Of a stretch of DNA of 64,000 bases, positions 13,301 to 58,782 are shown one piece after another. Below the pieces are notes generated by a model. It was not told where the DNA came from. It worked only from the letters and a program-made list of their open reading frames with translations, and searched no databases. Both the position numbers and the translations under genes were made by a program. Source of the stretch: Chaunax sp. Z400. Its lineage: Eukaryota > Chordata > Actinopteri > Lophiiformes > Chaunacidae. Every line of letters starts with the position of its first letter. The stretch's first letter is position 1. The stretch covers positions 14,466,501 to 14,530,500 of the forward strand of contig CM075188.1 in NCBI GenBank assembly GCA_037577475.1, read 5' to 3'.

Positions 13301-14739
13301 TCTAACAGATAAATTAGACATAGAAAATAATTGCTCTCTTGCTATCCATTACAGTTTGTCAAATGTTGGCCAAAATGTATGGCAAAAATAATTGAAATTC
13401 TAAAGAGAAGCCAGACGGATGATCAAGACCAACTTGTGACTTGAGCTAATTGGCAGCGGAAAAAAAAGCTTTATTTCATCAACAACTGACTATTGCACTG
13501 TACTAATCTGGTATCATCATTTGCACATTGTGCACTGGAAGATTATTCTCAAGATCGAAGGAAAAAGAAAATAAATCACAGTACTAATACAGGTGTGATT
13601 CAGACAATAGTCAACATGAAAAATGCCACAAAAAACGAGTTGTTATGCCATTTAAATCCGACTGAACCATCATAAGAAAAAACTATTTTGGCAATACCAG
13701 TTTCCCAACGTGTTATTTGAAACGCTTAAGGGATGAACAGAATACTGGCAAAGTAATCGTATTTACAGAAAAGTGGTACATGATTTAAAGTTTGGCAATG
13801 GTTAGAAAATGACAGGGAAGTTGATATATAGCATGTAAGTACCAGTAGTGTTGTCTCTCATTGTTTTGTTTCATGGTGCATGTCAACACTTTAAAATAGG
13901 GGACGGACTATGATTCTTTCAGGAGTGTTGCATTCATTGGAGTAGTCATCTTCAGTTTTAATTGGAGAACTATAATATGACCAAGACGTTAACATAGCTG
14001 AAAATATTTAAAACCGACGGAGCATGTCGTCATCTCTGTCTAGCCCTCACTCTGGGTGAGCAGCGTTGAGAATTCTATTTACATTCAACAGAGCTTCTGT
14101 GCTCCGATTTGGGGTAGGGATTAAAATGGAAAAAAAAACAAGACCCAGGAACCAAGTACCTCCTGCACCCGAGTGATGCCTGTTAATATATTATTGTCAT
14201 CATAATTAGTTACCCTTCGCAGATAAGCCTGGGCTCTGCAGCCTAGCCACATGCCCTCATACTGTAGTGTATAGCATGTTAAATAAAAAGACGGGGAGAG
14301 AGTCCTTTGTTTATAAAAGCTTACCCAAAGAGGGGCCTCTGCCAACCTCAAACACACAAGCACTGGTGATAATGTAGTGTCAAGAAAGAAAAGAAAAAAA
14401 GAAAAAAAAAGTGAGTCATGTCCAGGGCCACAAGGCCTGGGAGGGGACAAAGCAGACCAAAACCACAAATGGAGAGTGTTACATTTGATGTTTCAAGAGG
14501 AGCAATTATCAGAACCACAAACAAAACGGCTGAGTGGGGACAGAACATGGATAGTGTTGGTCTGGTTAAGAAGGAGGCATTGCTTAACTCTTTGAGCAGC
14601 AGTATTTTTCATGCAGATGTGCATTTCAAGAAGTGGACTCTGCATTGTGTGTGCGTGTGCGTGCGTGCGTGCGTGTGCGTGCGCGTGTTGGCTGCAGGTC
14701 TCTCTCTTGCTCTCTCTCCCCCTCGCTCCGTTTTGCTCT
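10320..14739 (-). other. gna11: Probable gna11 3' untranslated region
   Basis: About 4.4 kb downstream of the gna11 stop holds no credible protein-coding frame. On the minus strand AATAAA signals occur near 13,475, 11,840, 10,824 and 10,331. The last is followed by a change of sequence character and could be the distal poly(A) site. Long, AT-rich 3' UTRs are usual for Gq-class genes. The true end cannot be fixed without transcript data, and a shorter 3' UTR using an earlier signal is equally possible. Confidence 0.4.
14652..14690. repeat. Imperfect (GT/GC)n repeat in gna11 3' UTR
   Basis: Alternating GTGTGC and GTGCGT units lie about 50 bp beyond the gna11 stop codon. The tract alternates purine and pyrimidine throughout. 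It would be transcribed as CA/CG-rich RNA in the 3' UTR. Confidence 0.8.
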
Positions 14740-46717
<31,978 letters not shown>

Positions 46718-48010
46718 CACCGCATGTGCTGAAAAGTCTGTCTGACAGGGGGGGCTGAACTAAACCTCTCACTACGTATGAATTAAATGTAACCCTTTAT
46801 AAGCAACAGTCCGTTTTCAACGAATTATACCCAGATTCCTGTGTATTAGCTCGCTGCAAAATCTGGCCTTCCTTGCTGATGGAAAAAAAATGCTGTCAAG
46901 TGTAAACTATTTGACAGCTTCGTCAAATCTTGAGGCTACAAGGACTCACAACTGATTACGGGAAATGTGCAATGCAACATGACAGCAAACATCTCGGATG
47001 ACTATACTAATAATCATTTTACTTGATGCACTTTCCAAAAGAGCTTGAATTAGTTTTGGGTAACGTTAACTCGCTGACTAGCTAAATACTGCTAGCGTTA
47101 TAACCAAGCGAACGTGAGAAGCCGATGGATTTTCAATGTACCAACAATTTCTTATCACTTACCCGCTTAACTGGTTACGCTATTGGCAATAATTAAAAAG
47201 TTTTTATGTCAAACTACCAACCTCAGTCCCATAGACATTGGGACATTAGCGTCACTGGCTGTTCCTGCCACATTTGAACAATCACTCTGCTGGTTACCGA
47301 GTACAAGCCTAGCCTCCCCGAAACCAACACTGTACGCCCTCGCCTTGATAATGAGCGCCCGTATAGCAGTTCATCTAACGTTACTCAACAAATAGATAGG
47401 CTATACCACTGTCTCAAGTACTTGACGAACAGTAACCCTTTTAACAAGTGTACCGCTTTACAATCGCGGTCAAAGCATTTACTCTCTTGCAGACCGAGGC
47501 ACTCAGTGACCAGTGCAGCAAAATGGGAAAGCTACTTGTTAGCAAGCTAGGCTAGGTTAACTAAGCTAGCCATCCCTGGAATTGCAGCCAACTGGCTAAA
47601 AACCAGAAAGCTCAACCTGACAAAGGACATTCATTACATTTAGGCAATATTCTCAAAAAGACCTCGTCAGGACCAAACCGTCAAAGTGCAAAAACGTCTA
47701 AATGTCAATCAAATGGACCCTTGGAGTCCGTGCATATTACCGCTCCTGGTATTTTTTCCTGGTGGTGGTGAGAGCTCTTTTTCACCCACTCCTCATCTCC
47801 GGTGTGGCGATGCTGTTGACGTCGCTCTTGAAATACATGATTGACAGAGGAAGAGCGAATAAAAACTGAGCTTGTAGGCGGTTTAGGCTGGACTTCACAG
47901 GATTGTTGAACTTTCCAAGTTTGCTTGAGAGGAAACCTTCCTTTCGGAGGCGTGTCAGCTAGTACAGGGAAAGCGACTGACATTTGGCTGGACGGGCAAC
48001 GCCCATCTCC
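46718..48010 (-). promoter_or_regulatory. gna11: gna11 upstream region, probable promoter and 5' leader
   Basis: This segment lies immediately upstream of the gna11 ATG, is not repeat-like, and has scattered CpG and GCTAGC/ACGTTA motifs common in fish 5' regions. A possible donor on the minus strand (GGAGCG|GTAATA, near 47,742) and the acceptor just before the ATG suggest that a non-coding leader exon may exist around 47,740-48,000. No clear TATA box is seen. All of this is inference from position. Confidence 0.35.
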
Positions 48011-48359
48011 TGTCAAAGACCCGCACATCCTCACAATGTGTATTCATCCTGACCTAAAGCTGTTTGTTTCTGTTGATCTTTTATGTTTCAAAAGCTTACC
48101 TCTAAACATATTAAGCCACCTGTCACCAAGCCATGATGGAAAGTAACTGAGTGCATTTACTCAAGTTCTCGCACTTTAGGTGGTTATTTCCATGTTGTGT
48201 TACTTCACATTTCCTTTCCACACTTCAGTGGGAAATATCCACCTCCCTTTTTTCTTTTTTTCTTTTCAAGCAACGATAGTGGGGGGGGGGAAACTGAAAA
48301 CAGAAGAGTATAAAAAACAAAAATCATCTCATAACCCCTCAAATTTATGATGCTTTTGG

Positions 48360-48420
48360 GACAACAAAAAGATAAGATATTCCTTTATTAGTCCCACAGT
48401 GGGGAAATTCTCACTAGGGT
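48360..48420. repeat. Short interspersed-repeat relic
   Basis: TTTATTAGTCCCACAGTGGG followed by GAAATTC is a motif found at the ends of common fish retroelement copies. The rest is not recognisable. Confidence 0.4.
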
Positions 48421-49991
48421 TGGAAACCGCTGTAACAAACTCCAGTGGTTAAAACCAGCCTCCTTGAGTAGCTAAAACCTTTAAACTCTATTCATGCATT
48501 GTTGCATCAATGTTAACATACTAATAGCATTATGTACTATATAACCTAATTATATGTCCCTCACAAGGGGCATTTTCTGGAACAAGTACTTGTACTTTTC
48601 ATATTCTAGGTATTTATGGGTAATAATATTGTGTAAATTGACTTAAGTAAGATTTTGAATGGAGGAATATTTCTCCATTTTTCTATTAGTAAACAAAAAA
48701 AAAATGCTGAGAAAATGTCAAAAGGTATTTTCTCCCAAAAAGAAACACTATAGCAACAAAAACAGGTGACGGAATAGATACTGTCAATATTTTGTTATAT
48801 CAGACTTAATTTGTATAGTGCATTTCATACACACAATATGTAACACAAAGTGTTTCACAAAAGATTTAGATTATATAAGTAGTGTCTTATTTTTTCTTGT
48901 AAACCTGGTATTAGAAAAAGTGTCATATTCTATTTGTAATGTCAAATGCATGATATTCATCCAATTCAAAGAAGTAGCTCATCTATAATAAAATAACAAC
49001 ACAATTACACAGCTGTTTTTCTTTTCATAGATGCTCGTGACTTTGAGTCATCAAACCTGGGCAACGGTCTATCTTCAGAGAGAGAGAGAGAGACTTTTTA
49101 AAATCATTGATTGGTTAACATGTAAAAAGTTAAATCTACTACAATGCCTCAGACTTTATATAACTTGTTAAAGATCTTATTAAATCTTAATCCGCTAATA
49201 CCATATCTGTCAAAAAATGTACAGTAATGGAGTAAAGAGTACAATTTGTTACCTCTGAAATGTAATGTAGCAGAAGTATAAACCATTAATTGAGTAAATG
49301 TCCTTAGTTACCTTCAGTCAAATCATTGCATAGTGGCTGGTAGAATGTCCTCTGAGCTTTAGTGAGTAATAATTTGGAGGAAAAAAATCATAAAATGTAG
49401 TATTAGGAAAACATTTTGTATTAGATCTGTTTACAAAATCAACCATGGTTTGGTCCAAATACAGGAGAGCAGTGTTGGAGTCCAGACAAGTAAATTTTCA
49501 CTTTGGAAAAAGTCCATAAGTTTCAGTAAAGAGTATTTTGTGTATCAAAAGCATGAATATATATATATATATTTAATATAAATACATTATATCATGGGCA
49601 TAAGCCAGTTACAGGGATGCCAGATGGCTAGTACCATCTCTGGAATTTGACTGCCCTCCCCAGAAGCCACCACAAAAACTTCTGGCCTGACTGCAAGGCA
49701 AAAGCTACGTGTTTCTTATTTGATTGTTCTTACTGTTGTGCTTTTATAGATTCACCACAGCTGAGAATAAAATCAAGATGTAGTGGAATCATGGTGTCAG
49801 GTGCACCAAATAAAAAATAGGTTGCCACCCTCATAACACACTCAGCCCTGCCGAGGCCTTGAAGGGTTACAATTTGAATTTTTTTCTGAACTACTTTTGC
49901 CTTCACTTGTTATATGTTTTTGTTACCTTGCAACAACTTTTGTCTTACATCACATCTAGTTTTGCATTCCCTGATCCATAGAAACACATAG

Positions 49992-50656
49992 TGTGATGGT
50001 TCGGCTATTGTCAGGATCAGCAGTTTCCTTCTCCTTTCTCCCTCATGTTTCCTCTGTTTTCCCCTTTTCCCCATGTTCCTGTCTGTCTCTCCCCTGTCTC
50101 TGTGTGTATTTGTTTGTGTGTCTTCAGGGCGTGGCTGACTGGTCCACTCTCCAGTTCACTCCCAACTCCCCCTCTCCTGATCACCTGCACTCAATCAATC
50201 AATCAGCTCCACCTGACCTATACAAGAGTATTGGTCTTCCACTCAGTATCTGACACATCGTCCGTTATGCTCCATATATATGTTATATTCTGTATATATG
50301 TTATACTCCGTATATACTGTGGGAGTAAGTTTGACTCATTCTGTCATTTTTTGGATCTGTTTTTTGCTTGTCTGTTCCTGACTTTATCATCCATGCCGCA
50401 AACCCACTCAGCTACCTCCTGTTTTTTTCCACGCCTTGGAAACCTGTCTGTCTGTTCCCCCCGAGAGGGTTTGTCAGTGGTTGTCTGCTCTGTTGGCTCT
50501 CTTGGCTTCTTTTTGCTGTCGTTGTTGGTTTAGTTTTTTGCATTATTTGATTCTCTTCTTACAAAGTATCAAATTAAACCGTTGTTCCAACTTATCAACC
50601 TGCCTCTATGTCCCAAGTTCTGCATTTTGGGTCCTACTTTTTAAAAATACATAACA
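49992..50656 (+). mobile_element. Probable solo LTR of an LTR retrotransposon
   Basis: The segment begins TGTGATGG and ends ATAACA (TGT...ACA ends). It has a pyrimidine-rich start, TATA-like sequence near 50,275-50,315, and an ATTAAA signal near 50,572 before the 3' end. No gag or pol remains and a second LTR is absent. The flanks do not show a clear target duplication, so the borders are approximate. Confidence 0.5.
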
Positions 50657-50887
50657 GTTATAGTACACTGCCACTTTAGGGAAACACAGATGAGGGTAAA
50701 TGATGTGATACTTTACATTCAGCTATTATTGCTCATTACTCCTCTCTAGAGGCAGAGACCTGGCAGAATACATCCACTGTCTGTTACTACAGCTGCAGCT
50801 GCTCTGACTGGCTGCAGTGGTTGAAGCTGTGGTTGAGGACATGGTTAATGCATGCCCATGCCTGCATTTGTGGTTAAATCAATGATG

Positions 50888-50985
50888 CTAAAGGATATGG
50901 TGGTTGTACTGTGAGTGTGATTAAGTCTTCTATGCTAAGGATATGGTGGTTGTACTGTGTACTGTGATTGCTCCTTTTATTATTG
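50888..50985. repeat. Short tandem duplication
   Basis: GGATATGGTGGTTGTACTGT occurs at about 50,893 and again at about 50,939, a two-copy repeat of roughly 47 bp. Confidence 0.8.
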
Positions 50986-52699
50986 TTTGACAAACTATCC
51001 TTGAGCCACAACAGATTTGAACCCATGATGCTTCTACCAGATATAACAGATGTGCTACCAATACATCACTAGAGTTGAGAAATACAGCAGCTTCAGTACA
51101 AGCTCAGTCCACACGAACTTGTCAATTCAGTGCATGCATACAACCCTGGTGTAATTCATGCTACATTCCTTAAACACTGTCACAACAGTGTTTGTCACAA
51201 CTATAATCATAATAATCATAATATATTATAATCATAATTCCACTGTAAAATTACTGTAATTAACTGGGAACAGTTAATATTAAAAACGGTGTGTTATAAT
51301 TATTACTCATTGGAGGTTGCCTTATCAATGCCTTATCTGTGTCAAAATGCTGAGCAGGGTGTAGCATGTCTTTATCTTTTTCAATTTCAGCTTCCAAGCT
51401 TTCAGCTTCCCATCATGGATTACTGTTTAGAATTTAGTATAGTAGCCTACATTCCTTTAAATAATAGCATTTTCTTAAAGTGATGTAATCATGTATTATT
51501 TCACCAAGACTGCATTACATTTACAGTATGTTACTGTATGACATTAATACAGTAGAAAACTGTTCAACTTTCATTGTAAATTTAGATGAGATTTTTACAC
51601 TGCATGAATAAAAGCATAATCAATAGCCATCCCATGGCTGTAGTCATAATCAGAGTGTAGCTCTGACTACAACTTGTCTTACTCAGACCTGGCAGCATTC
51701 AGTGAAAGAGCTATAGGTTATCTATTGATGTGCAATGATATAAAGTTACACCTGAGCACCACAGCTGCCAACCACAGAATACACACTATATCATAATACA
51801 GCTCAAACTTTAAAAAAAATTCTACTGTGACCTTTGGGAAATTTAGTCTCCTTACAGGTCTACCATGGAGCTATCACTGATTACTCAATTATCATTACTG
51901 ATGCATTGAAATTAAGCAGCATTTTACTGTGAACGCTGGAAAAAGTGAAGCAAACTTTAACTATGTTATATACTGTTGGAGAGATCTGCAACATTACATC
52001 ATATTTTGTGTGTGAAATCTTAATCTTCACAACAACTAGTGACTCTGGCTGTCAGATAAATGAAGTGGAATAAAAGGAACAAAGCTATCCAGTATTTTCC
52101 AAAATTTGTAGTAGCAGAAAATGGAAACAATCAGGTAAAGCACAAGCACACTTAATTGTTTTTAAGTCCAATACTTGAGCAAATGTAGCTAGTTACTTTC
52201 AAACACTGCATTGAAATGCAAAGCTATAAAAGCTTGTAGGAAGTTGTACTTTAATTCGGTTAAACTCGAAGAGGAACTCCACTTTCAGCTTTTTCGGTGT
52301 CTACTCCAGTTAATGACTCGATATTCTTCCTGTCAGTATTTTAACTTCTCTCATCAGAAAATCTCTCAACATCCCAGTTTAACAACAGAATTACAACTCC
52401 CTGTATGTAAATGATTTAGTGTGAATGAACAGCAGGGATACAACTGTTGAGCCAAGTGACATCTTGTGGGCATGTGATATAGTCACAAGAGTGTGAGGTC
52501 AAATAAGACATCATTTAGAAGTGGTCAAGCTGGTTTGATGTCTTACATAAAAGTGCTCAGAGGTACTCTGCGTTTGACCTATATTCCCTGAATATTTTCC
52601 GAGCCATAAATTTGTGACCTAAATACCTGGAATCATACTTTAGGGGAAAGAACATCCAGATGAATACGAAGAGGTTCAAATCTAATTCAGATCTTCATT

Positions 52700-53110
52700 T
52701 TGTATTTTATTTATTTATTCATTTGACCTTTATTTAACCAGGAAGTCTCACTGAGATTAAACTTTTCTTTTACAAGAGAGACCTGGCCAAGGTAGCAGCC
52801 AATCACACATATTAAAATGCAACAAATACAACATGTCATACAAAAATCCACAATAAAACAGCATAGACTATTCATACGTAGTGGCCTCTCAAGAAAAGCA
52901 TGTGCATGTCTCCATCACCACATTCTTCACGATGCCTTTAAATTTGTCAATTGATATAAGCAAATCCAATTTGAGATCCTTTTATAAATTGTTCCATGCC
53001 CGTGGTGCATTGTAGGAGAATGCAATTGACAGACATTCATTTAAATATGTGGAGCATAGCAGTCTATGAGGTGTGGCTGCAGGAAATGAAGATGGATATA
53101 GATTAAAGTT
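52700..53110. repeat. Common teleost interspersed repeat
   Basis: CTTTATTTAACCAGGAAGTC, then CACTGAGATTAAA, AAGAGAGACCTGGCCAAG and a later CCATGCCCGTGGTGCATTG are characteristic of an abundant fish repeat that I know from many loci but cannot class with confidence. Confidence 0.6.
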
Positions 53111-54341
53111 GGCTAATGTGACTGGTATTGTCGTGCTGTTTTAAATTCCTGAAGCTCAAATGCCAAAGTCTGACAATATAACGTCGAAGAATGAAGTGAA
53201 TCCTGTGTCAACAAATGTGCACTTGGTATCCTTGGTATGATCAGAAAAATCTTCAGACATGACTCAGGAGATTACACACATTACTCACATCTCAGTAGAG
53301 TTCAACTCATGCCACAAACCCACAAAAATGTCTTTTAACTTTTTTTCTCTTACTTTAACTTTCCACCATATGATTTAACACTTTCTTTTTACAGACAAAG
53401 TTTTTCTTGAGTCTTTTCTCATCCTTGTCTTTGTGCGTTTAACTAAATAATTAACTTTTCATTCAGAAAATCTCCACATCTCCACACAGTTTCTGTTTTA
53501 GTGAATGCAAAATAAAAGGCTTTCCATGTCTACTCATAATTATTAGAAATATTTTCAGTGGTTCACCTTGTTTCTGAGAGCCAACCAAGAAATCAGATGG
53601 TTCTCAAGATAATAAATGGGACAGGAAAGAAGAAAAATAATGTTCTGCTGGGCAAATTATGATTAATTCTTTTCAGATTTGTGTTCTCCTTTTAAGTGTG
53701 TATTGAGAATTGTTTTCCTCACAGTTCATAGACAAGCAAAAAACACTGATATAGTGAACAATCAAAGTGTTTGTACAAAGTGGAGCCGAAAAGTTCAGAT
53801 TTCAGCGTTGGGATTTTTCAAAATAACCTTTAAAAATAAATTACAATGTTTTTTTGTGGTTTTCATTTAAAGGTTTTCTCATGAACAAGTTAAACCATGT
53901 AAAATATTCTTGCATTCTTAAGTCATTTCACAAAACTACAATGCTTTAAAGTCTTGTCTGAACTGTTGTGTTTTTATAAACTCTTTGTGTAAGTCAATCT
54001 TTTGTTGGTGGAAAAATTAACATGAAAGGAAACAGGCTGCTGTGCTCCATCATCTCCAGTATCATGGATTCTGATAGCAGTGAATTAATCATTGTTTATC
54101 CAAAGTCTCCTCTTCAAACTCTTCTGCCTCTCTCTGCTACTGAGGCTGCCTGTAAGGATTCAAGATCATAGCAGTCTTACAGAGCCCACCTAATTATACA
54201 TTGATTGTGTTGCATCAGTTTTGGAGCTTCAGATTCACTTCTTGCCATCAGGTGAACACTACAGAAACCTAACTTCCTGTAACTGGAAGGATGAGGTAGG
54301 TACTCTCCTATTACTGTCAGTCCACGCCCATTTGTGATGTA

Positions 54342-54377
54342 AGTCTTTCTTTCTTTCATTCTTTCTTTCTTTCTTTG
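54342..54377. repeat. (CTTT)n microsatellite
   Basis: Short CTTT tetranucleotide tract with one interruption. Confidence 0.85.
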
Positions 54378-55230
54378 ATAAAGAGTATATTGAAATTGAA
54401 AAATGTAAAATGGACAAAAACACAAAAATATAAAAAGTCTCAAATAAAAAAATGTTTTTTTTAGAGGACTGCTCATTTTCATAAAACTCTGAACACACAC
54501 ATACTTTAATTCATACAAATATTATACATATAATTCATATAAACTGACTTTTTAAGAACTATATACAAATGCATCACCTAAACACGAGGTAAGGCTATTA
54601 TACTGCATGTGCTTATTTATCTTGCTGTACTCTCAAACTACATGTGGCTTATCTCAAATTTGAAACACACACACACACCATAAGCTGCAAAACATATTGC
54701 AAGTATCTCAAAGGGTCCTTTTCTAATGCCACTGTAAAATAAAGTTTATCATGTGTAGCACACGTGTAATACACACGCACCTGTATTTATACCGTCATTG
54801 CTTACAATATAATACTAATAAGACCCCTCCATACACACCTCTCATACTCTTTCACCTCACCTTGTTTCCATGGCAATGTAGAGCTCAGGTTATCTCAATA
54901 TCTGAGTTGATGAAAGCCTCGACCAACCGGTTCTACTAGCTGAAACAAAAGATTAACATCCAAGTAGCAGCCGAGGAGGCGTGACAAAATACCTGTTTCA
55001 CTTCCTCTCTTCATGAAAAACACTAACAATGTGATTGCCTCATGACAAATAACTGTTTTATGTGTTTGTACAGCTCAGTAATGTGTTGATACAGATTTTG
55101 TTGTATTTACTTAAATGCAAGGTGTGCTATCATAACAAATGTGATTACATGTTTGGGAGTTTATATTGTCATGTTTCTCATAACCTGATGAAAATTGAAG
55201 ATTTAGATATGAATTAGAACATTTTCTGAA

Positions 55231-55290
55231 TAATAATATAATATAATATAATATAATATAATATAATATAATATAATATAATATAATATA
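55231..55290. repeat. (ATAAT)n pentanucleotide microsatellite
   Basis: About twelve copies of a 5-bp ATAAT unit. Confidence 0.95.
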
Positions 55291-55379
55291 GGAAAACAGT
55301 GAAAATCCTCTCTTGAAGGGGGTGTTGAAACTCATCACATTTTTTTCATTTTGAATATTTGATTGATTAATTATGGAGA

Positions 55380-55383
<4 letters not shown>

Positions 55384-55432
<49 letters not shown>
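55384..55432. repeat. (TA)n microsatellite
   Basis: Pure TA tract of about 48 bp, 95 bp after the pentanucleotide repeat. Confidence 0.95.
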
Positions 55433-55435
<3 letters not shown>

Positions 55436-57924
55436 TATATTTTCTTTTTTAATGTTATCACATTCCTTGGTATGTGCAACAGTGGTTTCTGTACACTAGG
55501 ATGGTTGTATGCTTAATGGTTTTTCATTTATTGGGAAACTTTCCAATGGTGTTGATAGTATCTCCTCTCGACTAAGAGGGAAAAAAATTATGAAAATTTC
55601 AACTTTCAGCATTTAACTTGTGATTTAATAAAACTTCTGTGTGTCCATGATTTGAAAGATGAAGCAGGACGCCCCAGGACCAGCCGAAACAAGTAGTCGA
55701 AACTTTATGCGCAGGTACATCGCACTCATTCATACCGCAGTCAAACCACAAGGAATTAAAAACATTAACTTCCTGTATCAGCTTTTCAAAATAATGTCTC
55801 TTCTTCTTAAATATTAATTTAAAAAAAGTATTTTCTTTTATCTTTGCCACAGGAAAAGAATGATAGGTAAGATGTGAAAAACATACACAAAAATAAATTA
55901 AATGAATGACTGATATCTGCCAATTGGCTTTTTTTTGTGACAAAGCAACATAACACTCAAGAGTCCATCATTTGTTGTTACTAAAGAAAATAATAAATCT
56001 AGGACTAAAAAATAAACCACTATAAATGTATTTTTGAGAGTTTTGTAAATCTGAAGTATACCATGCCAGTATAATCTCATACACTGGAGTTTTACTGTCA
56101 GTGTCAAACATTAATGGTCTGAACCATGACATAATATAACATCCTGCCATAAACATAAGCCATTATGTAAAATTTGCAGTCACCTGTAGCGCTTCTGACT
56201 GCATTTACTGTGTTGTGTGTTCTGTCATATCTGTTCATGCCATGCCTGAACTGTAAGATCCATGAGCAGCTTATTTACTTTCAAACATTGTGTCTGAGGA
56301 GTGGGCAATATCACATACTGCAGGGCTGAAAACTGCACTGTATGAATTCAACTTCTTGAGCACATTTAATCAAAATGCAATCGATCAAATGTTGAGTTGA
56401 TGCAAAATTGAGCTTTTACTCGACTTAATTTAATCCTAAAGGCCAAAAATAACTACAATGCAGTATACAATAATGATATATGTATTGATACACCATGTAA
56501 TACATAGGTGAAACCATATGTCAGTTTTAGGTTGATGTTAAAGTAGTGGTCGTGGATAAAAGCAAATACAACTGTTAATGAACTCCTACTTCCATTCTTA
56601 TTCCCTACTTTAACGATCTCATGTTGACTACTACTACTACTACTACTGCTATTTTAAAAAAGTAATAATATATATGTAAATAATAATGATAAAAGTTACT
56701 TTTTATAGTTTGCACTGGAGGAAAAGTATTCAGATCCCTTTCTTCAGTGACAGTAGTAATAAAACAATGTAAAAATGCTCTGCTACGAGTAAAGGCCAAT
56801 AATTCAAAATGTTATCTATGTAAAGGTATTTATGTATTTTATGCAAGATGTACTATGAGTATCAAAGGAGTGTACTCATTGTGTAGTTAATGGTGCCTGA
56901 AAGGGCTACATTGTTATGCATTGTATGAATGGATTATTACCGAAATGCATTCATTTTCTAGCAGTATTTTAATCTTGGAGTATAATGAGGTTTGGATAAC
57001 TGTGATATATCATGTTATAATTATCATTATATAATATTTTACAAATTGATCATGTTTTGAAATCAAAATCTTAATAAAACCATAACAGTTGTACAGGGGT
57101 AAAAAGCACATTATTCCTCACAAACTATAAACCACCACAAAATGACAAAGTTTAAGTATCCTAAAAATGTATACACGTACACTATTTATTAATCAGTTAT
57201 GTATACACATACAGGGAAATTGAGTCTGGTTGTTCATCTCAAGAGTTAGCAATAGACATACAAAGACAACAAATTTGACCAAAGATAGATTAGCATCAAC
57301 TACTAGTTGAGAAAAATATGTGCATATTAAAGCAGAAATGAAAAAAAAAGTTAAAAAGAAAAATATTCAGTACTATGTGTGTTACCATTCATAATTGTGA
57401 TAAAGCTTTAGTGAAAGATCAGTTAGAAAGACGCTTATTTTGCACACTTAGGCCAAAGTTTATTTCTCATATCATCATCTCATTCACATCTCTCAAGCAT
57501 GCTCAGTCTATTTTTTTGCTGACATTATCTGGTCAATTGAGCACATCCAGTAGCACAGTGACACACCTGCATTGTCAGCCAATCATTTTGCTGCAGTCTT
57601 TTTTATGTATGGATCTCTCTGTCAGAGTCATCAGTCACCACCACCATCAGTGTCTGGACCCCAATGGGTAATATATGTTGGTGCTCCTCAGGGCAAATAT
57701 CCTTCAATCACAGTGAAGAGTCTAGACACCAAACATTCCGACAGACAAAATATCACATATCATCTGCTGCAATAAACAATTACCGTTGCTTCATTCACTT
57801 GTCTCTCATGTTGAACCACATTCCAAGCACTATGTATGACTCATTTCATTATTATCATCCAACTGTTGCTTTTATGTCTAACACAAGAATGTAAAACTCT
57901 TATTTTGTTAGCACAGCAGCCTTA

Positions 57925-58261
57925 TTTCCGGCGCAGGTGCGGTCATTTGCCGCTCTCTTTCCACAGCGCGTCCGCCTAAATGCATTCCTGTTAGTGTTTT
58001 CAGCGGACCGTAGAGGCTTCGCATTCCTCTGAAGGCGCGGTGGACTTCCCTGAAGTCCGAGTCGTTTCGTGTGGGTTTAAGAAAAAGGGCTTAGCTCTTT
58101 ATCGGGAGGTGGGGGGGGGTTATGGACGCTGTTTGTGCGGTTCGGCGACAGTAGCTACTGGCACTTAGCCACAGGTGGAGGGGACGAGGAGACATGGACC
58201 ACAAGCAGCAATCACAGCGTGTACCTGCTCGCTTTCAGGGAGTGTGACGGAGTGATTGGAG
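57925..58261 (+). promoter_or_regulatory. gna15: Predicted gna15 promoter and non-coding first exon
   Basis: A GC- and CpG-rich patch stands out from the AT-rich surroundings. It includes an ETS-like ATTTCCGG near 57,923 and a G-run near 58,110. It ends at 58,261 with an excellent donor (GGAG|GTAAGG), which pairs with the CATTTCAG acceptor at 58,611-58,618 to give a 356-bp 5' UTR intron. No ATG-initiated long frame is evident, so I read this as 5' UTR. The transcription start is not resolved. Confidence 0.55.
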
Positions 58262-58631
58262 GTAAGGAGCTTGTTTTTTTCTTGAAACTTCCAAACTACT
58301 CTTGAGCGAACTTGTATGTTCAAAGCAGATTGAAACACTCGAACAGGTGAATATTATAACTGAATTATAAATTGATGGCTGTAGGCGTTATTGAGCTCCT
58401 GCTATTGCTGTCAAGTGTGTAAAACGCCATTTAAAGCTCGGCTCTGACCTTCTGTGGTTTCAAAGTAAGAATAAATCCTGACGCTTCTAATGAGAAGACG
58501 AAGTAAAAAAAAAAAGTAAGGGGCACATAGAGTAAGTGGACATTGACTTGACAGGGAGTTTATTGTCAGTCCTTATCGTGTCATTACAGCTGATTATTCA
58601 TTAACAGTGTCATTTCAGTGTTTTCTTGGCC

Positions 58632-58782
58632 ATGGCGAGCTGCTGGCAGTGGTTCCGCCGCACCTGCATGTGCTGTCTGTCCGAAGACGAGAAGAGGTCC
58701 ATCGCTGTGGACAAGGAGATCCAGAGGATCCTCAAGCAGCAGAAAAAGAAGGAGAGAAGGGAAATTAAAATCCTCTTGCTGG
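58632..58782 (+). CDS. gna15: gna15 coding exon 1
   Basis: 151 nt. The start ATG sits in a strong context (GGCCATGG). The peptide begins MASCWQWFRRTCMCCLSEDE and ends KILLLG. Cysteines at 4, 12, 14 and 15 are candidate palmitoylation sites. The donor is G|GTCAGT, weaker than GTAAGT. The upstream acceptor CATTTCAG ends at 58,618, so this exon probably starts at 58,619 with 13 nt of 5' UTR. Confidence 0.92.

Larger units (their letters stand above)
48011..57920. other. Intergenic spacer between divergent gna11 and gna15
   Basis: About 9.9 kb with no supported gene. It contains a probable solo LTR (49,992-50,656), a teleost repeat (52,700-53,110), AT-rich microsatellites near 55.2-55.4 kb and minor simple repeats. 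Regulatory elements for either gene could lie here but none can be identified. Confidence 0.6.

Noticed and set aside
50045..50533. 162-codon plus-strand frame
   Set aside because: It lies inside the probable solo LTR, with pyrimidine-driven Leu/Ser/Cys composition and no family resemblance.
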